NCBI RefSeq assembly: GCF_037176765.1
Contig: NC_090025.1
Span: 146,192,758-146,256,757 of the forward strand
DNA length: 64,000 bases
Reading direction: 5' to 3'
From: Anolis sagrei
Lineage: Eukaryota; Chordata; Lepidosauria; Squamata; Anolidae
Positions within the stretch are counted from its first letter, which is position 1. Each line of letters opens with the position of its first letter. Of this stretch, positions 42,950 to 57,400 are shown in pieces. The notes under the pieces were generated by a model, which did not search any database, was not told the DNA's origin, and worked only from the letters and a program-made list of their open reading frames with translations. Position numbers and translations under genes: made by a program.

Positions 42950-43639
42950 TTTCTCCAAAGTAGGATATAACATTCTGTAGATAGAGCAAGTCTTACCACA
43001 AGGCAGAATGGGGCGTCTGCCTCAGCACAGCAATTTTGGGTGCCATGAAAACACAGGGAACTGTTCTTCATTATTATTGTATATATACTGTCAAGAGTTG
43101 TGAGGGACCTTTGGGTTTTGTTGTTGTTGCTGTTACAGTTTTTGTCTCAAGTGCCAATATAATTTGACTTACTTTTGAATCTCTTGCATCTTGATTTGGG
43201 GGTGGCCTAGCCATTTCCTGCTTTACCTTAATCAGAAACATTTACTTGGGCAAAGCCTGCCAAATAACCTTTGCTACAAATTTTAAGCATTTTAATTTAA
43301 TAAAGTTAATTATAGAACTGAGCTATAACATTTGCAATTATCAGTATCAGAATATTTGCAATTCAGAGCACCTAATAATGTCAACATAGACAAACTCAGT
43401 TCTGATTATAACGATGGGCCAGTTTTTCTTTGGCCCTTATGCTTAATGTTACTGCTAACAGTTTTAAAGATGGAATTTAATTTTACAAGATAACAAATAA
43501 AACAGTTGATCCTAACAATTTTGTATATTTTTATCAAAATATACAAAATAAAATATAATCCTTTTCCTCCTTCATCCATTGTTTAAACATTCATGACTAT
43601 AGTATTTATCGTTTAAAAAGAACTGGTGAAATAGCTGAA

Positions 43640-43990
43640 TGGCAAGAAAATTGAGAAGATAATACCACGGACTGATGAAAATACATAAATGGTTCCTAGA
43701 CTAAACACATCAATTAGAAGTCAAGATGATTCAGTTGAGACTGCCATACTGTCTTCATATTACGAGAAGACACTCATTAGAAAAGACAGTACGGCTTGGT
43801 AAGGTAGAAGGCAGTGGGGAAAGAGGTAGACAGCTGAATCTACCCAGTTAAAAGACGTACCCTTAATATCAAAGACCTATCATTAACAGAATGACTTGGA
43901 AGTCTCTCATGCATGGAAACCCATGTGGAGACCTTGGGTAAGTCACATGCTCTTATGCTTGGAGGAAGGCAATCACAGACCTCCTTTAAA
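43640..43990 (+). mobile_element. Old RTE-like/SINE fragment
   Basis: agaagacactcattagaaaa, then gtaaggtagaaggcagtggg, recalls the BovB/RTE C-terminus. A MIR-like ccttgggtaagtcacatgct follows. It is highly diverged and low in certainty. Confidence 0.3.
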
Positions 43991-44594
43991 TAAATCTTTA
44001 CAAGAAAATCCTGTTTTGGTGTGAAACACACAATTCAGTCATAATAACATTACAGGAAGACTGAAATGCCAGGCCCATTCTTGAAGAAAGTGAGGTGGGG
44101 AATAACCATTGTTATCTGTGCTTAAGAACCAGTTGAATTCCATTGATGGACTGCATGCCCTGCTTTTTCTCTTTCTCAACTGTGATGTCAAGTTTCAGCT
44201 AATTAGTAAGTACTGCCTCATTCTTTATTGCACTAATTCCCTAGCACAGAAAACTTCTTGAAATGTAAAGACCATGTTTGGGTCCAATTGTATTGTACTA
44301 ATAGCAGGGAAATGTTCTTTTCATTTTGGAAAGGGGTCTGTCTTTTCTGTACAGAGCAAACAATGTTGTGATTTTAAAAATAAATAAAATAAATATTCCA
44401 AGCACATAGTTTTCTAACTAGATCTTGATTGCATCCTTCTCTTTAATTACAAGCTGGAAACTCCTGAGTCCAGCACTAATCATACAGAAAACCTCACCAG
44501 ATTTGTTTTAGTGTTTCTAGGGCAGTACAAACAGTATCAGCTTCGACATTATTAAGGGTATTTTGTGGCTACAGGCCTCCTATGCTATCAATTT

Positions 44595-44945
44595 AATTGC
44601 ATTTATATAACGTATGTTCTCTAGGTGACTTACAAAAGAACACTATAAGAAACAGATCAATAGCAGAATAACATATTTCCAGAATGAGATAAAAGGTAAA
44701 ACCATTGTAAAGTATAAACATACAATAAATTATAGGTATAACATTTGAATTTTCTTAAATAGCAATATAAAAGGCTGAGAAGAACAAAAAGATTCTCAGT
44801 GAAGAAACCATAATTAAAGTGTCTGGCAACCCATTTTAGGAATGCTATTCCACAACCAATATGCTGCTGTCAAAAAGGCCTCATCTCATTTCCCGGAGGC
44901 CTGTGAATCAAAGTCTCTAAAACCAATCTTAAGATCTAGATAGTT
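44595..44945 (-). mobile_element. Old LINE 3' end
   Basis: 'tgcatttatataacgtatg', 'ctaggtgacttacaaaag' and the module around 'ggaatgctattccacaacca' match the minus-strand tail of L2-like LINEs. It is considerably diverged. Confidence 0.4.
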
Positions 44946-45499
44946 ACATCCTGGAGATGTTAGTTAGTTCAGTTAAGCACTTTTACAACATGACTGAAAT
45001 ACTAAGTCCCAATTATAAATGTCATGCCCCAGTTTTGAACAATCTGAAATTTGTTTTCAAGGGCAATTTCATACAGAACACAGTTTACACAAAGACTACC
45101 AAAACTTTGAAAACTCCCAACTATCTCCTTGCATCTATAGTTGGAATTGGTATGTCAAATAAAGCTGATAAAAGACATTGCAGACCACAGATTCCTCCCG
45201 GATCTCTAATGACATGATTCTCCAAATCTACTTTAATAGCCAGCAGTTACACTGAGTGAAAGAGATATGTTTTGCTGTCAGTCAGGGTACAGCAGAGTGA
45301 TGTTTACAGCTTCCTGCCAGTGATCTGGAGTAGATCAGAAACGGCCCCCATAGCAACTCCTCATTGGACTACAGATAATTAATGGGAGAAACTGACAACA
45401 TTGTTGTGCAGTGCCCTAATCACGACCAGAACGGATCTCTATCACTTGATATGGCCACTGATTTTTAAGGCTTGGGGTATTTGCAATTGTGGTGACAGT

Positions 45500-47115
45500 G
45501 CCAAGACCGTTGTTGAATAAACCATAACTGGATTCCTCTCAATTCGTCAACTATCGACCAGTTTCCAATTTCCCTTTTCTGTGCAAAGTCTTGAAATATG
45601 TGGTGGCTTCACAACTCCAGGTATTCTTGGAAGACACGGATTATCTGGATCCGATGCAGCCTGGCTTTAGGCTGAGACATGGAACCAAAACAGCCTTGGT
45701 CACCTTAGTGGATGATCTGTGCCGGGAGCTAGAAAGAGGGAGTGTGTCCCTATTGGTTCTGCTGGACCCCTCAGCAGCCTTTGATACTGTTGACCATGGT
45801 ATCCTTCTGGGACACCTCACGGGAATGGGCCTTGGAGGTACTGTTTTGCAGTGGCTCCAGTTCTTCCTAGAGGGCTGTTCCCAGAAGGTGTTGCTGGGTG
45901 ACACATGCTTGACCCCACAGCCATTGTTCTGTGGGGTCCCGAAGGGATCAATATTGTCTCCCATGTCATTTAACATCTACATTAAACCTCTGGGGGAGAT
46001 CATCTGGAGTTTCAGGATGCAGTGTCACTTGTACGTAGATGACGTCCAACTCTGTCACTCCTTCCCACCTGCAACTAAGGAGGCTGTCCAGGTCTTGAAC
46101 CAGTGCTTGGCCGCTGTGATGGTCTGGATGAGGGCAAACAAATTGAAATTGAATCCAGACAAGACAGAGGTACTCCTGGTCAGTTGAAAGGCCAAACAGG
46201 CCACAGGGTTACAGCCTGTGTTGGATGGGGTTACACTCCCCCTGAAAGCTCAGGTTCGCAGCTTGGGAGTTCTGGATTCATCGCTGAGCCTGGATCCTCA
46301 GGCCTCAGCGGTGACCAGGGGAGCATTCGCATAGTTAAAACTTGTGCACCAGCTGCGCCCATACCTTGGGAAGTCTGACTTGGCCACGGTAGTCCACGCT
46401 CTAGTTACATCCCATATAGACTATTGAAATATACTCTATGTGGGGTTATCTTTGAAGACTGTTCGGAAGCTGCAAATGGTCCAGTGGGTGGCAGCCAGGT
46501 TGCTAACTGGAGCAGAGCTCCGGGAGCATACAATTCCTCTGTTGCGCCAGCTTCACTGGCTGCCAGTTTGCTACCAGGCACAATTCAAAGTACTGGCTTT
46601 AGCCTATAAAGCTCTGAACAGTTCCGACCCAGCTTACCTGTCTGAACGTATCTCTCCCTACAAGCCATCTAGGAATTTAAGATAACCTGGGGAGGCCCTC
46701 CTCTCGATCCTGCCTTCTTCACAGGCGTGTCTGGCAGGGACGAGAGACAGGGCTTCTCAGTGGTGGCCCCTTGGCTGTGGAGCTCCCTCCCTAGGAATAT
46801 TAGATAGGCCCCCTCCCTCCTGACCTTCCAAAAAAAAAGTAAAAACCTGGCTCTTTGAACAAGCCTTTGGAAATGCAGTGCAATAGACAAACACAGGATT
46901 ATGTAAGTTTGAAACATGGAATGGCCTAGATGATGCTACTGGAAAACGAGATTAACAGGAAGACATTGGTTACTATATGTTTTAAATATTTTTTATTGTG
47001 TTATAATGTTGTTTTAAATGGTTTAATTGTGGACTGTTGTGGCATCAAATGGCTGCCAATCTGTAAGCCACCTTGAGTCACCTTCAGGCTTGAGAAGGGC
47101 AAGATAAAAATATTG

Positions 47116-47146
<31 letters not shown>
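45500..47146 (+). mobile_element. L2-like LINE, reverse transcriptase C-terminal half and 3' tail
   Basis: The frame 45591-46187 holds an RT core: LLVLLDPSAAFDTVDHGILL, LFCGVPKGSILSPMSFNIYI and LYVDDVQL, where the usual ADD is VDD. After a frame change, further C-terminal pieces follow (VQWVAARLLTGAELREH, LPVCYQAQFKVLALAYKALN). It ends in (AAAT)n. It is the longest copy of this family in the window and is broken by at least two frame changes. Confidence 0.8.
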
Positions 47147-47229
47147 GGTTGTGATTTTGGAACATGGCAGAATCCATGACAATACATTATTAATATAAAA
47201 CTGTAATGTAGAATGCCAACTCTGATGTT

Positions 47230-47471
47230 TTAGGAGGATTGCAGTGCCTGAGATGTTTTATTGATGTATAATGATTGTTTATTTGCTACTGTTTTAATTG
47301 TTTTTAATTGTTTTATGATGTTTTGAGCATTGAATTTTGCTACTGTTAACCGCTTTGAGTCACCCGAGGGCTGAGAAAAGTGGTATATAAATATAGTAGA
47401 TACATAAATAAATACTAGAACAGGTTAAATACCAAAATAGAAGAATTATCTACCAGCTGTACCTCTATTAC

Positions 47472-47503
<32 letters not shown>

Positions 47504-47720
47504 TTACTACATTAATATCCCACCTTTCATGACCCCAAAGGGAACTCAAGGTGGCTTACATATAGGCTATAATTCAATGCCTTAACAATATACAATTAAA
47601 ATAAACATTGAAATTAATATTAATATTGAAATCCATTAAAACATTTTAAAAACATTACAAACACTATAAAAACATGCTATCTGCAATCATAGTCCAGATC
47701 ATTCCAGTAGTCATTGCACA
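47230..47720. mobile_element. Two LINE 3' tails and a (TTTA)n tract
   Basis: 47230-47420 is a plus-strand tail (ccgctttgagtcacccgagg, then acataaataaata). 47473-47720 is a minus-strand tail starting with (ttta)n and containing aaagggaactcaaggtggct. Confidence 0.6.
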
Positions 47721-48463
47721 TTTAAACTATATCTTACATAAAACTATAACCTACTTGGGTTAACAGACCAACTTAGACAGCCTCTCTGGAAGCATGTCAT
47801 GGTCCTTGATACTGAATGTTCCTAGGAAGTCCAGGAGAATCAAAAGGGTTGCACTTCACATGTTCCTTGACAAAGGAAATGTCAGTTCCAAATCAGATCT
47901 AATGCCCAATCAAAATAGATAAGAAAATCATTTTTTCCTCCAACTTAATTAGAATTAGTAATTTCTTTATTCTTGAAAACAGAAAATATATATCTCGTTG
48001 TATGCAAGACTATATGCTGTATATGAACTTACCAATGAAATAAGACTTGAAAGCATGAACCACTGAAACGTATGAGATTTCTTTGGAGAAAATGTGTTGG
48101 GATATAGGGCATTAAAATATTAAAGAGACTGATTTAAGAATACTGCAGTATTCAGTGCTGATTTGACCCAGTAACTCTATTATTCCCTCTCTGTAGTTAA
48201 GCTATGAGCACATATATCCATGACATGAAGAAATGTTAGATATATAAGGAAGTGTAAGAAAAGGAACAGTTCAAATGACTCATCAGCCTCTGCCTTCAGC
48301 TAAAGCTGCTGTAACTGATTCATTTCCTGTTATCTGCAGTAATATACCAAAGAAAGTAAAGTAAGATAAAAGACAACATGGACTTTCCAAGCCAAACATC
48401 ACAAAAAGCACCGTTATAGCTGCAATATTTTGCCATCTGGGCAGTCAAGAGAGGGACTTCAGA

Positions 48464-51400
48464 ATGACAGCAGTCAGTGTGTCACTTGGTGTTTTGGTGT
48501 TTCTGAATCTCTCCGTTTGTGGCTATTTTTATGACCAAAATAATTTGCCAGATATTGGAAATGCACAATTTATTGAAGAATATGTCAGAGTGCACAATCA
48601 TTTCCGATCCGGTGTGACTCCACCAGCAAGCAATATGAAACGAATGGTAAGATTATCTTTATAGATACTGAAAATACCAAACTGCTTTTGTTTATGCTAT
48701 TGCAGGTTTATAGCAGCGTAGAAATTTTTCCTCAGATTTCGCATCATTACTAGATTAAGTGAACATAGCTTTGAGCATAAAGCCCTATTGAATCATGTTT
48801 CTTAGTGCAGAATGATCAAAGTATAACTTTTTTTAGTGGCCATTCTTTTCAAGGAATATTTGCATATTTGATTAAATAGTGTGTATCTCAGATGCAGTTA
48901 TATTTTTCCTGTCCCCGGAAGTCCCATGCTAATACCACAGTGCACCTTGAAACAGACTAGGAGAATTTGGGGAAAGCCTGCACACTAACATTCAGATAGA
49001 GAGTTGTGAAATATGCTCTTGTTAATGCCTTTTTCATTATAACGTTAACAGCAGAAGTGATTAGGGCCTTTTTCTAATATTGTTGGGGCAGAGCTGGGAG
49101 CATCAAAATGTCCCAGAGGTGATGCACTTAATATAGGACTAGTGACCACGCCCTCAAACGGGAAAAATTAATAATAAAGGCTCTCAACAGTAATCTTTAT
49201 TAGAATGCATTGTGGACATTTCTCTTTAATGTTAGTCCAACATTCAAATCACCACACCATAATAGCTCTCAGTCTGAGAGCAATAAAAACAAGTAAGTCT
49301 GCAGATCATAGTTATTCTGTGCTCGTCTGCAAATACTACTCATTCTGTGTTGGATTGTCTTTGCTTGAAGTAGACTAATTTATGGCATTCTGGGTACATT
49401 CAGAATCCGACAGGAGGCAATAACACTATGTAACATGATTTGTTCCTTTGTGATAAATGTAATTTCTTCATTGGTTCTATCATAAAAACATGGGGAAAGT
49501 ACAGTAAACTACAAAAACTTCATTTTTGTGAGACATCCTGCTGCACATTTTGCTATAGTTTTTTAATGAAGTCTCAACCAATTCAACATAGTTTGTGGCA
49601 GCCACAAAAATGAAGTTTCTGGAGTATAAAAACTACTTTCAATGTAAGTACCACACAGTTAAACAGAAATTGACACTTTCAAATCAGAAATATTTTTTTC
49701 AAATTTTGTTACCTAGTATAATGTATGAAAGTTAATGCTGTGGTAATGTATTGCTAACACAATTAACACATTTTCACACACATATATATGTTATTGTATC
49801 ACATAAATGCTTTCACTTTCTAAGAAAAGTGTAAGGCCCTTGGATTTCCTGATATTTCCTCATTGGTATTACATTCTTCTACTGCTGATTAAAAAAAATG
49901 TTCAGGTTTCTCTTTCTGGAACAAACAAACAAAAAGACTGGTTTGTACCAAGATGATTGGGAGACGCAATGGAAAGAATATCCATTCTCTCTTAAAGAGA
50001 TCACTCATTCAGTGCCGACTCTCCTTTGTATCAAGGAAAGGATTGCTGAGATGTGTATATATGTTCATGCAGACAAAGATATAGCGCCCAACTCCCAAGT
50101 TGGCAATGTATATGTATAAGCCCTATGAGGACCTGCTTAAAGAGCTGGGCATGTTTAGCTTTCAGAAGAGAAGGCTCAGAGAAGACATGATGGCCATGTA
50201 TAAATATGTGAGGGGAAGTCATAGGGAAGAGGGAATCTAGGACGCGGACAATGGCTTCAAATTACAGGAAAAGAGATTCCACCTGAACATTAGGAAGAAC
50301 TTCTTGACTGTGAGAGCTGTTTAGCAGTGGAGCTCTCTGCCCCAGAGTGTGGTGGAGGCTCCTTCTTTGGAGGCTTTTAAGCAGAGATTGGATGGCCATC
50401 TGGTGGGGATGCTTTCAATGCAATTTTCTTGCTTCTTGGCAGAGGGTTGGACTGGATGGCCCACAAGGTCTCTTCCAAATGATTTTATGATTTTATGAAA
50501 TGAAAGCATTTCTAAGCCTTGATTCACATTTTGATCATCCAAATATCTGATTGCTCTTCATCCACAAACCATAATTGTCTCTATAACTCTTCTCTCAGTA
50601 TGTGACTTATATCAATAGACGTTGATCATCATCTTTCTTTCTTTCTCCCTCTCTCTCTCTCCTTTCTGAAATGTCTTGAACCCAACTGACAGATTGTAAG
50701 AATAGCATGCCTCATTTCTTTTACTTGTGCTATCCTCCTCCTCAAACACTGTAAGTGAATATAACCATATATTGCTGTCTCTTTTGCTGCTACGCATATT
50801 CCTTTAGTGCCTCAATAGATACTTATCCTACAAAAAGTACTCCCATTCCTTTCAGACTTCTTAATTGGTATTACAGTCAGCTCTCCACATTTGCTTGTTT
50901 AACTTTTCTAGATTTCATTATTGGATTAATATGTTATTTCGAGCAATCTCTAGATCAGCCCTGCACAACTTGGCAGTAGTAAGGGTCTGAAATTAAATAG
51001 GCTAAATCTCTTTGGGCTGTAGATAGGCTTTTTTGTGAGATATGCTAGAATAGCATGCCTCACTCACTGATAGCCCTTAATATTACATCCATGTTTCCTA
51101 CTGCTCCAACTTAAGTCCAACAACTTCCCTAGACTACATTTCAACTGAGACTAGCACTTTCAGCATCCTAACTGGATCTATTGATGGTGCTTTTGTCACA
51201 GGTTTCTTTGGTAACTTTGGTGCATTCAGAAAGGAAACATGCAGAGGTAAAACACTCGGAGGTTCCAGTTGCTATTCCGCTGTAATGCTGCATATGACCT
51301 CCCTCTCTAAGGTTTAAGCTCAGAGCCTTTGTGGGCCGCCCCAAACCCTTGGACCACATGTTGTTCATGTCTATTCTAGTTCCACAGTATGACTCTATGA

Positions 51401-54400
51401 TTAACGTCAAGCTAAAGCTGACTATAGAGTTGCACTGGAGATTCTAGAGATTCCTAGAAAGGTGTTCCCTCAGGTTAAAAAAGAGCCTTTTTATTTGCAT
51501 TTTTTTCAGTTTTGCAGGGATCCTGCACCTCAAACCTCCAAGAAAATTGAGAGCCTGTTATATACATCTCTCAGCTTTTTTTGTATTTGTGTACAATATC
51601 CCTAATGTTGACCACCTCATTACCCTTGCTTACATAACTTGTGCATACATGCCATGTCTTTCCAGATAGCTTCTTGGAAAGTAGTCCCCAAATCTCTCTC
51701 TGCTACAGAGTGGTACAGACATGAACCTCTCCACAGGCATGTAGCTGGGGGGGGGGGGGGCTTGAGGGGCTTCAGCCCCCCCCTCCTGAAATTCTCATGG
51801 TGGTTTGCGAAAAGGCTTTACTGGTGCATTATTTAAACTGTTATGTTTATTCATATCATGATCTGATCACCATACTCAATATATCCCATATGCATGGGAG
51901 TATTGGGGTAATGGTACAAAAAGTTTGCTAGGCTAGACCCTCTTTCACTCAGACTCAGCCCCCCCCCCCAAAACCCCCCTGAAAAAAATTCAGCACCCCC
52001 ACCCGAAACGAAATCCTGGCTACAGGCCTGCCTCTCCAAGACCTGGTTTCCCAACCTTGCCTTCATGTCTCCATCTAGCATGTATCAATCTCCGAATGCA
52101 ACAGTATAAATGAAAATCAGTGAGCAGCTACCACATCAACTACTCCAGGCAGTACTGTCCCTCCTATACATCAGAGTGAAATTACAGGCAGTTGGTTTTT
52201 AGTATCACAAAAGGACAAAAATGCATTTGTTTAATTTGTAATTACTACATTTTCACTGCCAATTAGGGAAGAGGCACTTGTGTGGGATGTTTCTGTCTTG
52301 GTTTTAGTATAACTTGTCTAACTTTTGACTTGGCTAGGTAAGGGTGCCATTTGCTTCTTGGTTTCAGGCAGTCAATATTGGGAGCCTCTGCTGACTGCAA
52401 AGTCACTCCTCTTCAAACTGAAAGGAAGACAATTGGGATGGAAAGAACAAAGCAAAATATGTGCTTGTTACATCTTGGTTTCACATAAACATGTTATGTA
52501 GGACCACCTGCCTACGTAGAGTGTCAATTGATGCTGTAGCCTTTTAATACTGTTGGAGTCCCCGGTGGCACAATGGGTTAAACCCAAGACTGAAGACCGA
52601 CAGGTCGCAGGTTCGAATCCGGGGACAGCGCAGATGAGCTCCCTCTATCAGCTGCAGCTCCCCATTGTGGGGACATGAGAAGCCTCCCACGTTTTGAAAA
52701 AACATCAAAACATCCGGGCGTCCCCTGGGCAACGTCCATGCAGATGGCCAATTCTCTTATACCAGAAGCAACTTGCAGTTTCTCAAGTCGCTCCTGACAC
52801 GACAAAAAAAAAAAAAAAAAAAGCTAAATGTGCCCTCTCATGATAGATTATTGCTTTACAGCTTTTTTGTTCCCCTTGCTCTACTTAGCATGGAGTCAAT
52901 TGATTTGAAAACAACTTTTTGTTCTTTTTAAATCTTATAATATCCTAGAATATCACATAAAATGATCTTAACCTTTTGTTATTCTTTTGTAGAGCTGGGA
53001 CCATGATCTAGCAAAGACTGCAAAAGGCTGGTCAAAAATGTGCCAATTTGAACATAATCCTGACCTCAAAATATTGGGGAAGGTTCACCCCAACTTTACA
53101 GTAGTTGGAGAAAACATTTGGACAGGTTCCCTTTCACTTTTTAATGTGACTGCAGCCCTCACTAACTGGTACAATGAAGTCAAGTATTATGACTATGATA
53201 CTCAACACTGCAGTTATGTATGTGGACATTACACTCAGGTAAGCTATTGCTAATGTCTCAAGAGGCAAGATAATGTAGTTTTAAACAAGCACTTTGAAAC
53301 AAAGAGATGGCTGCAAATCTTGACTATAACCAGGAGGTCAGTCTGCACAAGACAAAATATTTCAGACTTGCTCTTTCATCTTCAGGATGAGAATGCTAAT
53401 CATGACCTTCTTGGCCCTCCAAGAAAACTGGACAAATTAGTTTTAAATAGTAATTGTGCTGTTGCATCCAAGCTGTTTTACATTTCTTTAGCGTTAGCGT
53501 GACCCAACTTTCTATCAGCTTGGGGAATGCTGGATTGCCCTTCTGTTTGAGAAAGGAATCCCACAGAATCAATGTCCATGCTATTGTCTTCAAGAAACGG
53601 TAATCATTTATTAATTGGTTTTGGGCCTATCTCCACCCAGGCACTATCTTGGTTTCCCCACAACAAAGTCCATACTTAAAGTTTGAAGGTAAGTGGTTCT
53701 TCTTGAAGTTGCTAGTCATGAATGATTCCAGAGACGAAGAAGAGATGAAAGTTTCCCTTGCTCACTTTCTCTGGTAGAGGGGCCTCTGGGGCGCCCAATG
53801 TCCAAGGTGGTCAGGCCAGAGGTAGAGAGAGCAGGTCTCTCCTATTAAGGCCTGGCACCTGACTGAAGGTGCTGGTTATTCCACAGACTGTCACTGGGTG
53901 AGTTCCCAGATTAGTTAATTAGTTAGTTATTGGTTTGAAATGGTTTGTCCAAGCCCGAATCTTGCTGGGACCAACTACAGACATGTCTTGCTTCCAAGAT
54001 TCCCTGATGGTAATAACCCTAAACTAAAGGTGGCTCTCTTTACCTGGGCAAAAAGGGGCATGCAAACTTATTGATCTACCCAGGAGGAGTCTCCTTAAGC
54101 TGCACCTTCATAAAACTAACAGAAAAGTAACTGTTCTCTAACTGTGGGTGGAGTAGCCTAAGAGGAGCTGGGACTTACACAGTTCCATCACAGTAATGAC
54201 ATTTCTCTTTTAAATCAGTAAATTACATAGATATTAATTTGTTTAAATGTCATATTTTGCAAGTTATCTAGGAAGCTTTATGGTTCCCCCATTTTCAGCT
54301 ACACATATTTATCAACCAAGGTCTTTGTGTGCTCAAATATGAAGAAGATTCAGAATAATCTATTATAGCTTCATGAGCAGAGAGTTATAAAGTATTAGTG

Positions 54401-57400
54401 GAAGCAACACCAGAAGTACTCCAAGTGGCCAGATACTGGTCAAAGGACATTTAATCAACTATCAAACTTGCAAATTTTGTGTTTTGTCTATTTGTTTGTT
54501 TTGTTCTGTTAGAGATGTAATACAATTGACTGGTTGCCCTGACATGACAAATAAATAATAGTGGAAGCAGAATCTGTCTGGGAAAGTCACAGACACAATG
54601 TGAACATGTCAGCATGCTCAAGCTACATGGTACTTTTCTAGTACTTATTGACTCACTCTACTTGCAAGCAGATCCATTGTTTCTTAATTCATTTCTAGCA
54701 AACATTAGCATTGCATATTTGTCTTTGAACCAATTCATGAGCTTTGTTTCATGTTTATTAATTATATACAAACAGTATAGCAGGCATGCTTAATATAGAA
54801 GTTCAAGCTAAGTCTGGGCATTGAATCATCAAGAAATATTCCAATTTCATTTCAGATGGTCTGGGCAACAAGTTACAAAATTGGTTGTGCCGTTCACTTC
54901 TGTCCAAGAGTAAGAGGTTTCAGTTATCCTAATGCTGCACATTTAATTTGCAACTATGGACCTGGGTAAGTTTTTGAGTATAAGAATTTCTCCCAGGAAG
55001 AGATAAATTTAGAATCTAGAATCTGCCTACTGTCATTTTTTGTTGAAAGTGGAGAAAAGTGTAAAAGTGTAACTTGAAGAATATAATAACATTCATCCTT
55101 TTAGCACTTAAAAAAGAGAATAGAGCCATGGTGTGTAGCAGGTAGTTGGTGACTCTGTCATAAGTTTCAGCCCAAGTACCTGGAGAGTAGCTCCTTGTGA
55201 AAGTGAAGGGTCCTTATACACTCAACTCTGTCCATAGTCCTGAAAATTCAACAAGCAATTACAAGCATTCTCTGAGTTACAAGCGTCTGACTTACAAACG
55301 ATACCTAGTTAAGAATTTGGGGTGGGGGCGGGGGGAGAGAGACAATAGGGAGAGAAATCTACCCCAAGGAAGGGAAACTAACTACTGAAAGAGTTATGGG
55401 GGAAAAGGTAGCTCTACTGAAGCTTTATCACCAATCCTTGTGCTACATTTTTCAAAATCAAAAAGCTACATTTTTCAAAATCCAATTATCACAAGATGGA
55501 AAGTGAGTTGAAAGTGAGTGTGTGTGTGTGTGTGTGGTTACACTTTAAAATGTACCAGTTTCAACTTACAAACCAATTCAACCTAAAGAACAAACCTATA
55601 GAACCTATCTTGTTTGTAACTTGGAGACTGCCTGTATAGACTTTTAGAAATTGTCCAGTAGATTGTGATGAGAATCTGAGGCTGTGACCCATTGTGAAAT
55701 GTAGATAATTGCCAAATGGATAAGAACATCAGTGAATGATGTTGTTTCAGTCTCAATTTTGGAAGGAAAAATGAGTCTTTGATTTGATGTAGTACATATT
55801 CTGGTTTTTTTTTAAAAAAAATTAATCTTTTACCAAAAATCAAGTTTTAGAAGTTTTTAAGCATGTTTTTCAAAATAATTCTGTTTTTTAACTTTTGTAA
55901 ATTGGTTTTACTTTAATCTTTTTATACTTGTTGCAACCCATCCTAGGAAAAAGATGAGATATAAATTCAATAACTAAATAAATCAATTTTAAATGTTCAG
56001 AAGAGTCCTTTTGTGATTTTTGTCTTCACAAATTATTCCTTCTCTTTAGTGCTTACATTTTTACTACAGTTTCAGTTGGAATGGTTTGATTAAAATTGTA
56101 ACAAGAACCTGTAATTCACCCTCTACCTGTTTCCTTTCTACACAGTGGAAATTATCCAACGAAACCATACAAAACAGGAGCAGTATGCAGTGAGTGTCAG
56201 GGAGAACCATGTGTAGACAGACTCTGTGGTAAGTAAAGAGGAAGTTAACAGGAAATACAACTATGAATTGACAGTTTTTACAAGATAGTGCTTAGTTGTA
56301 AGTGTAAACTGTTTAAATATTGAAGTTTTGCTGTACACTCATAATTTACCCATAGATTCATCTGTTATTACTCAAGCTAGGATATCCTCAGTTAAAAAGA
56401 CAGTCACTGGTGCTGGATAATCCAAAAGTAGTTGCTAATATTCAAGGAATAGTTAATATTACAATATTATATTATAGATCCAGTCTCCCTTACCTGAAAA
56501 TCTATAATCCAAACCTTGGTGCTACCAATTGCCCAATTCCAACTTTGGGGAAAAGGGGTTAGTAACACCTCCAATTCCTGCGTAGTTTTTCCTTAAAGAA
56601 CCCTGGCAGGGAAAAAGAGGAGAAGAGAGGGAACAATTCTCCTTACACAAGACCCCTGCAAAAAGCAGATATCACTGAAGCTTCCATGCTCATCTTCAAC
56701 CCAGCCAATAAAGACACATAGCATGGTGGGTGCTATGGAAATGCACTGCTACCTGTATTTAGTCCAGAGAGAATGGAAAAAGCTCAATGAGGGATATTAT
56801 GGGAGGATTTTCTGATCCCTTTCTGGCCACTTTGCTAAAAAGGCCAGAAAGTGTGCTGACAGCTAAAGGAATGAGTTCTTGAGGAAAAACTCCGGATGAC
56901 ACTGATTGTGTGACTAGTCCACTTTCCCCTCTTAATTCCTGATTCAAGGCAGACCTTCCAAAATCTTAAATAAACTTTTGGTACCTTGCATTTTGGATAA
57001 GAAATATTCAACATTTTCTGAATTGATTAAACATCAAATGATATTCAATAGTATGGATTGTTCTAGGAGGCACTGTACTTTTAACTCATATCATGGCCAG
57101 GTGAAACAAGACAGTATTCTAAAATGTATGTTTTTCATTAGAAACAGGACATTCATGGATAGTGATTGGACCACATCCAATAGTGTTCTACTAACTAAGC
57201 TGGAGAACCAGGAGATATTTCTCCACCGCTGTTGTGAGTTGGTCTTCTACTACTAGGCATAAGACCAACTTTTTACAGCATGCATGTCAAATGCAATCAC
57301 GGGCCAAATCTGGCCCACCATTTTTATGGTTCACAGGGCTATCAATGCCACAGCAACATCGTTACATGTATACAATCTTAAAATTACAAACGGCCCTTTG

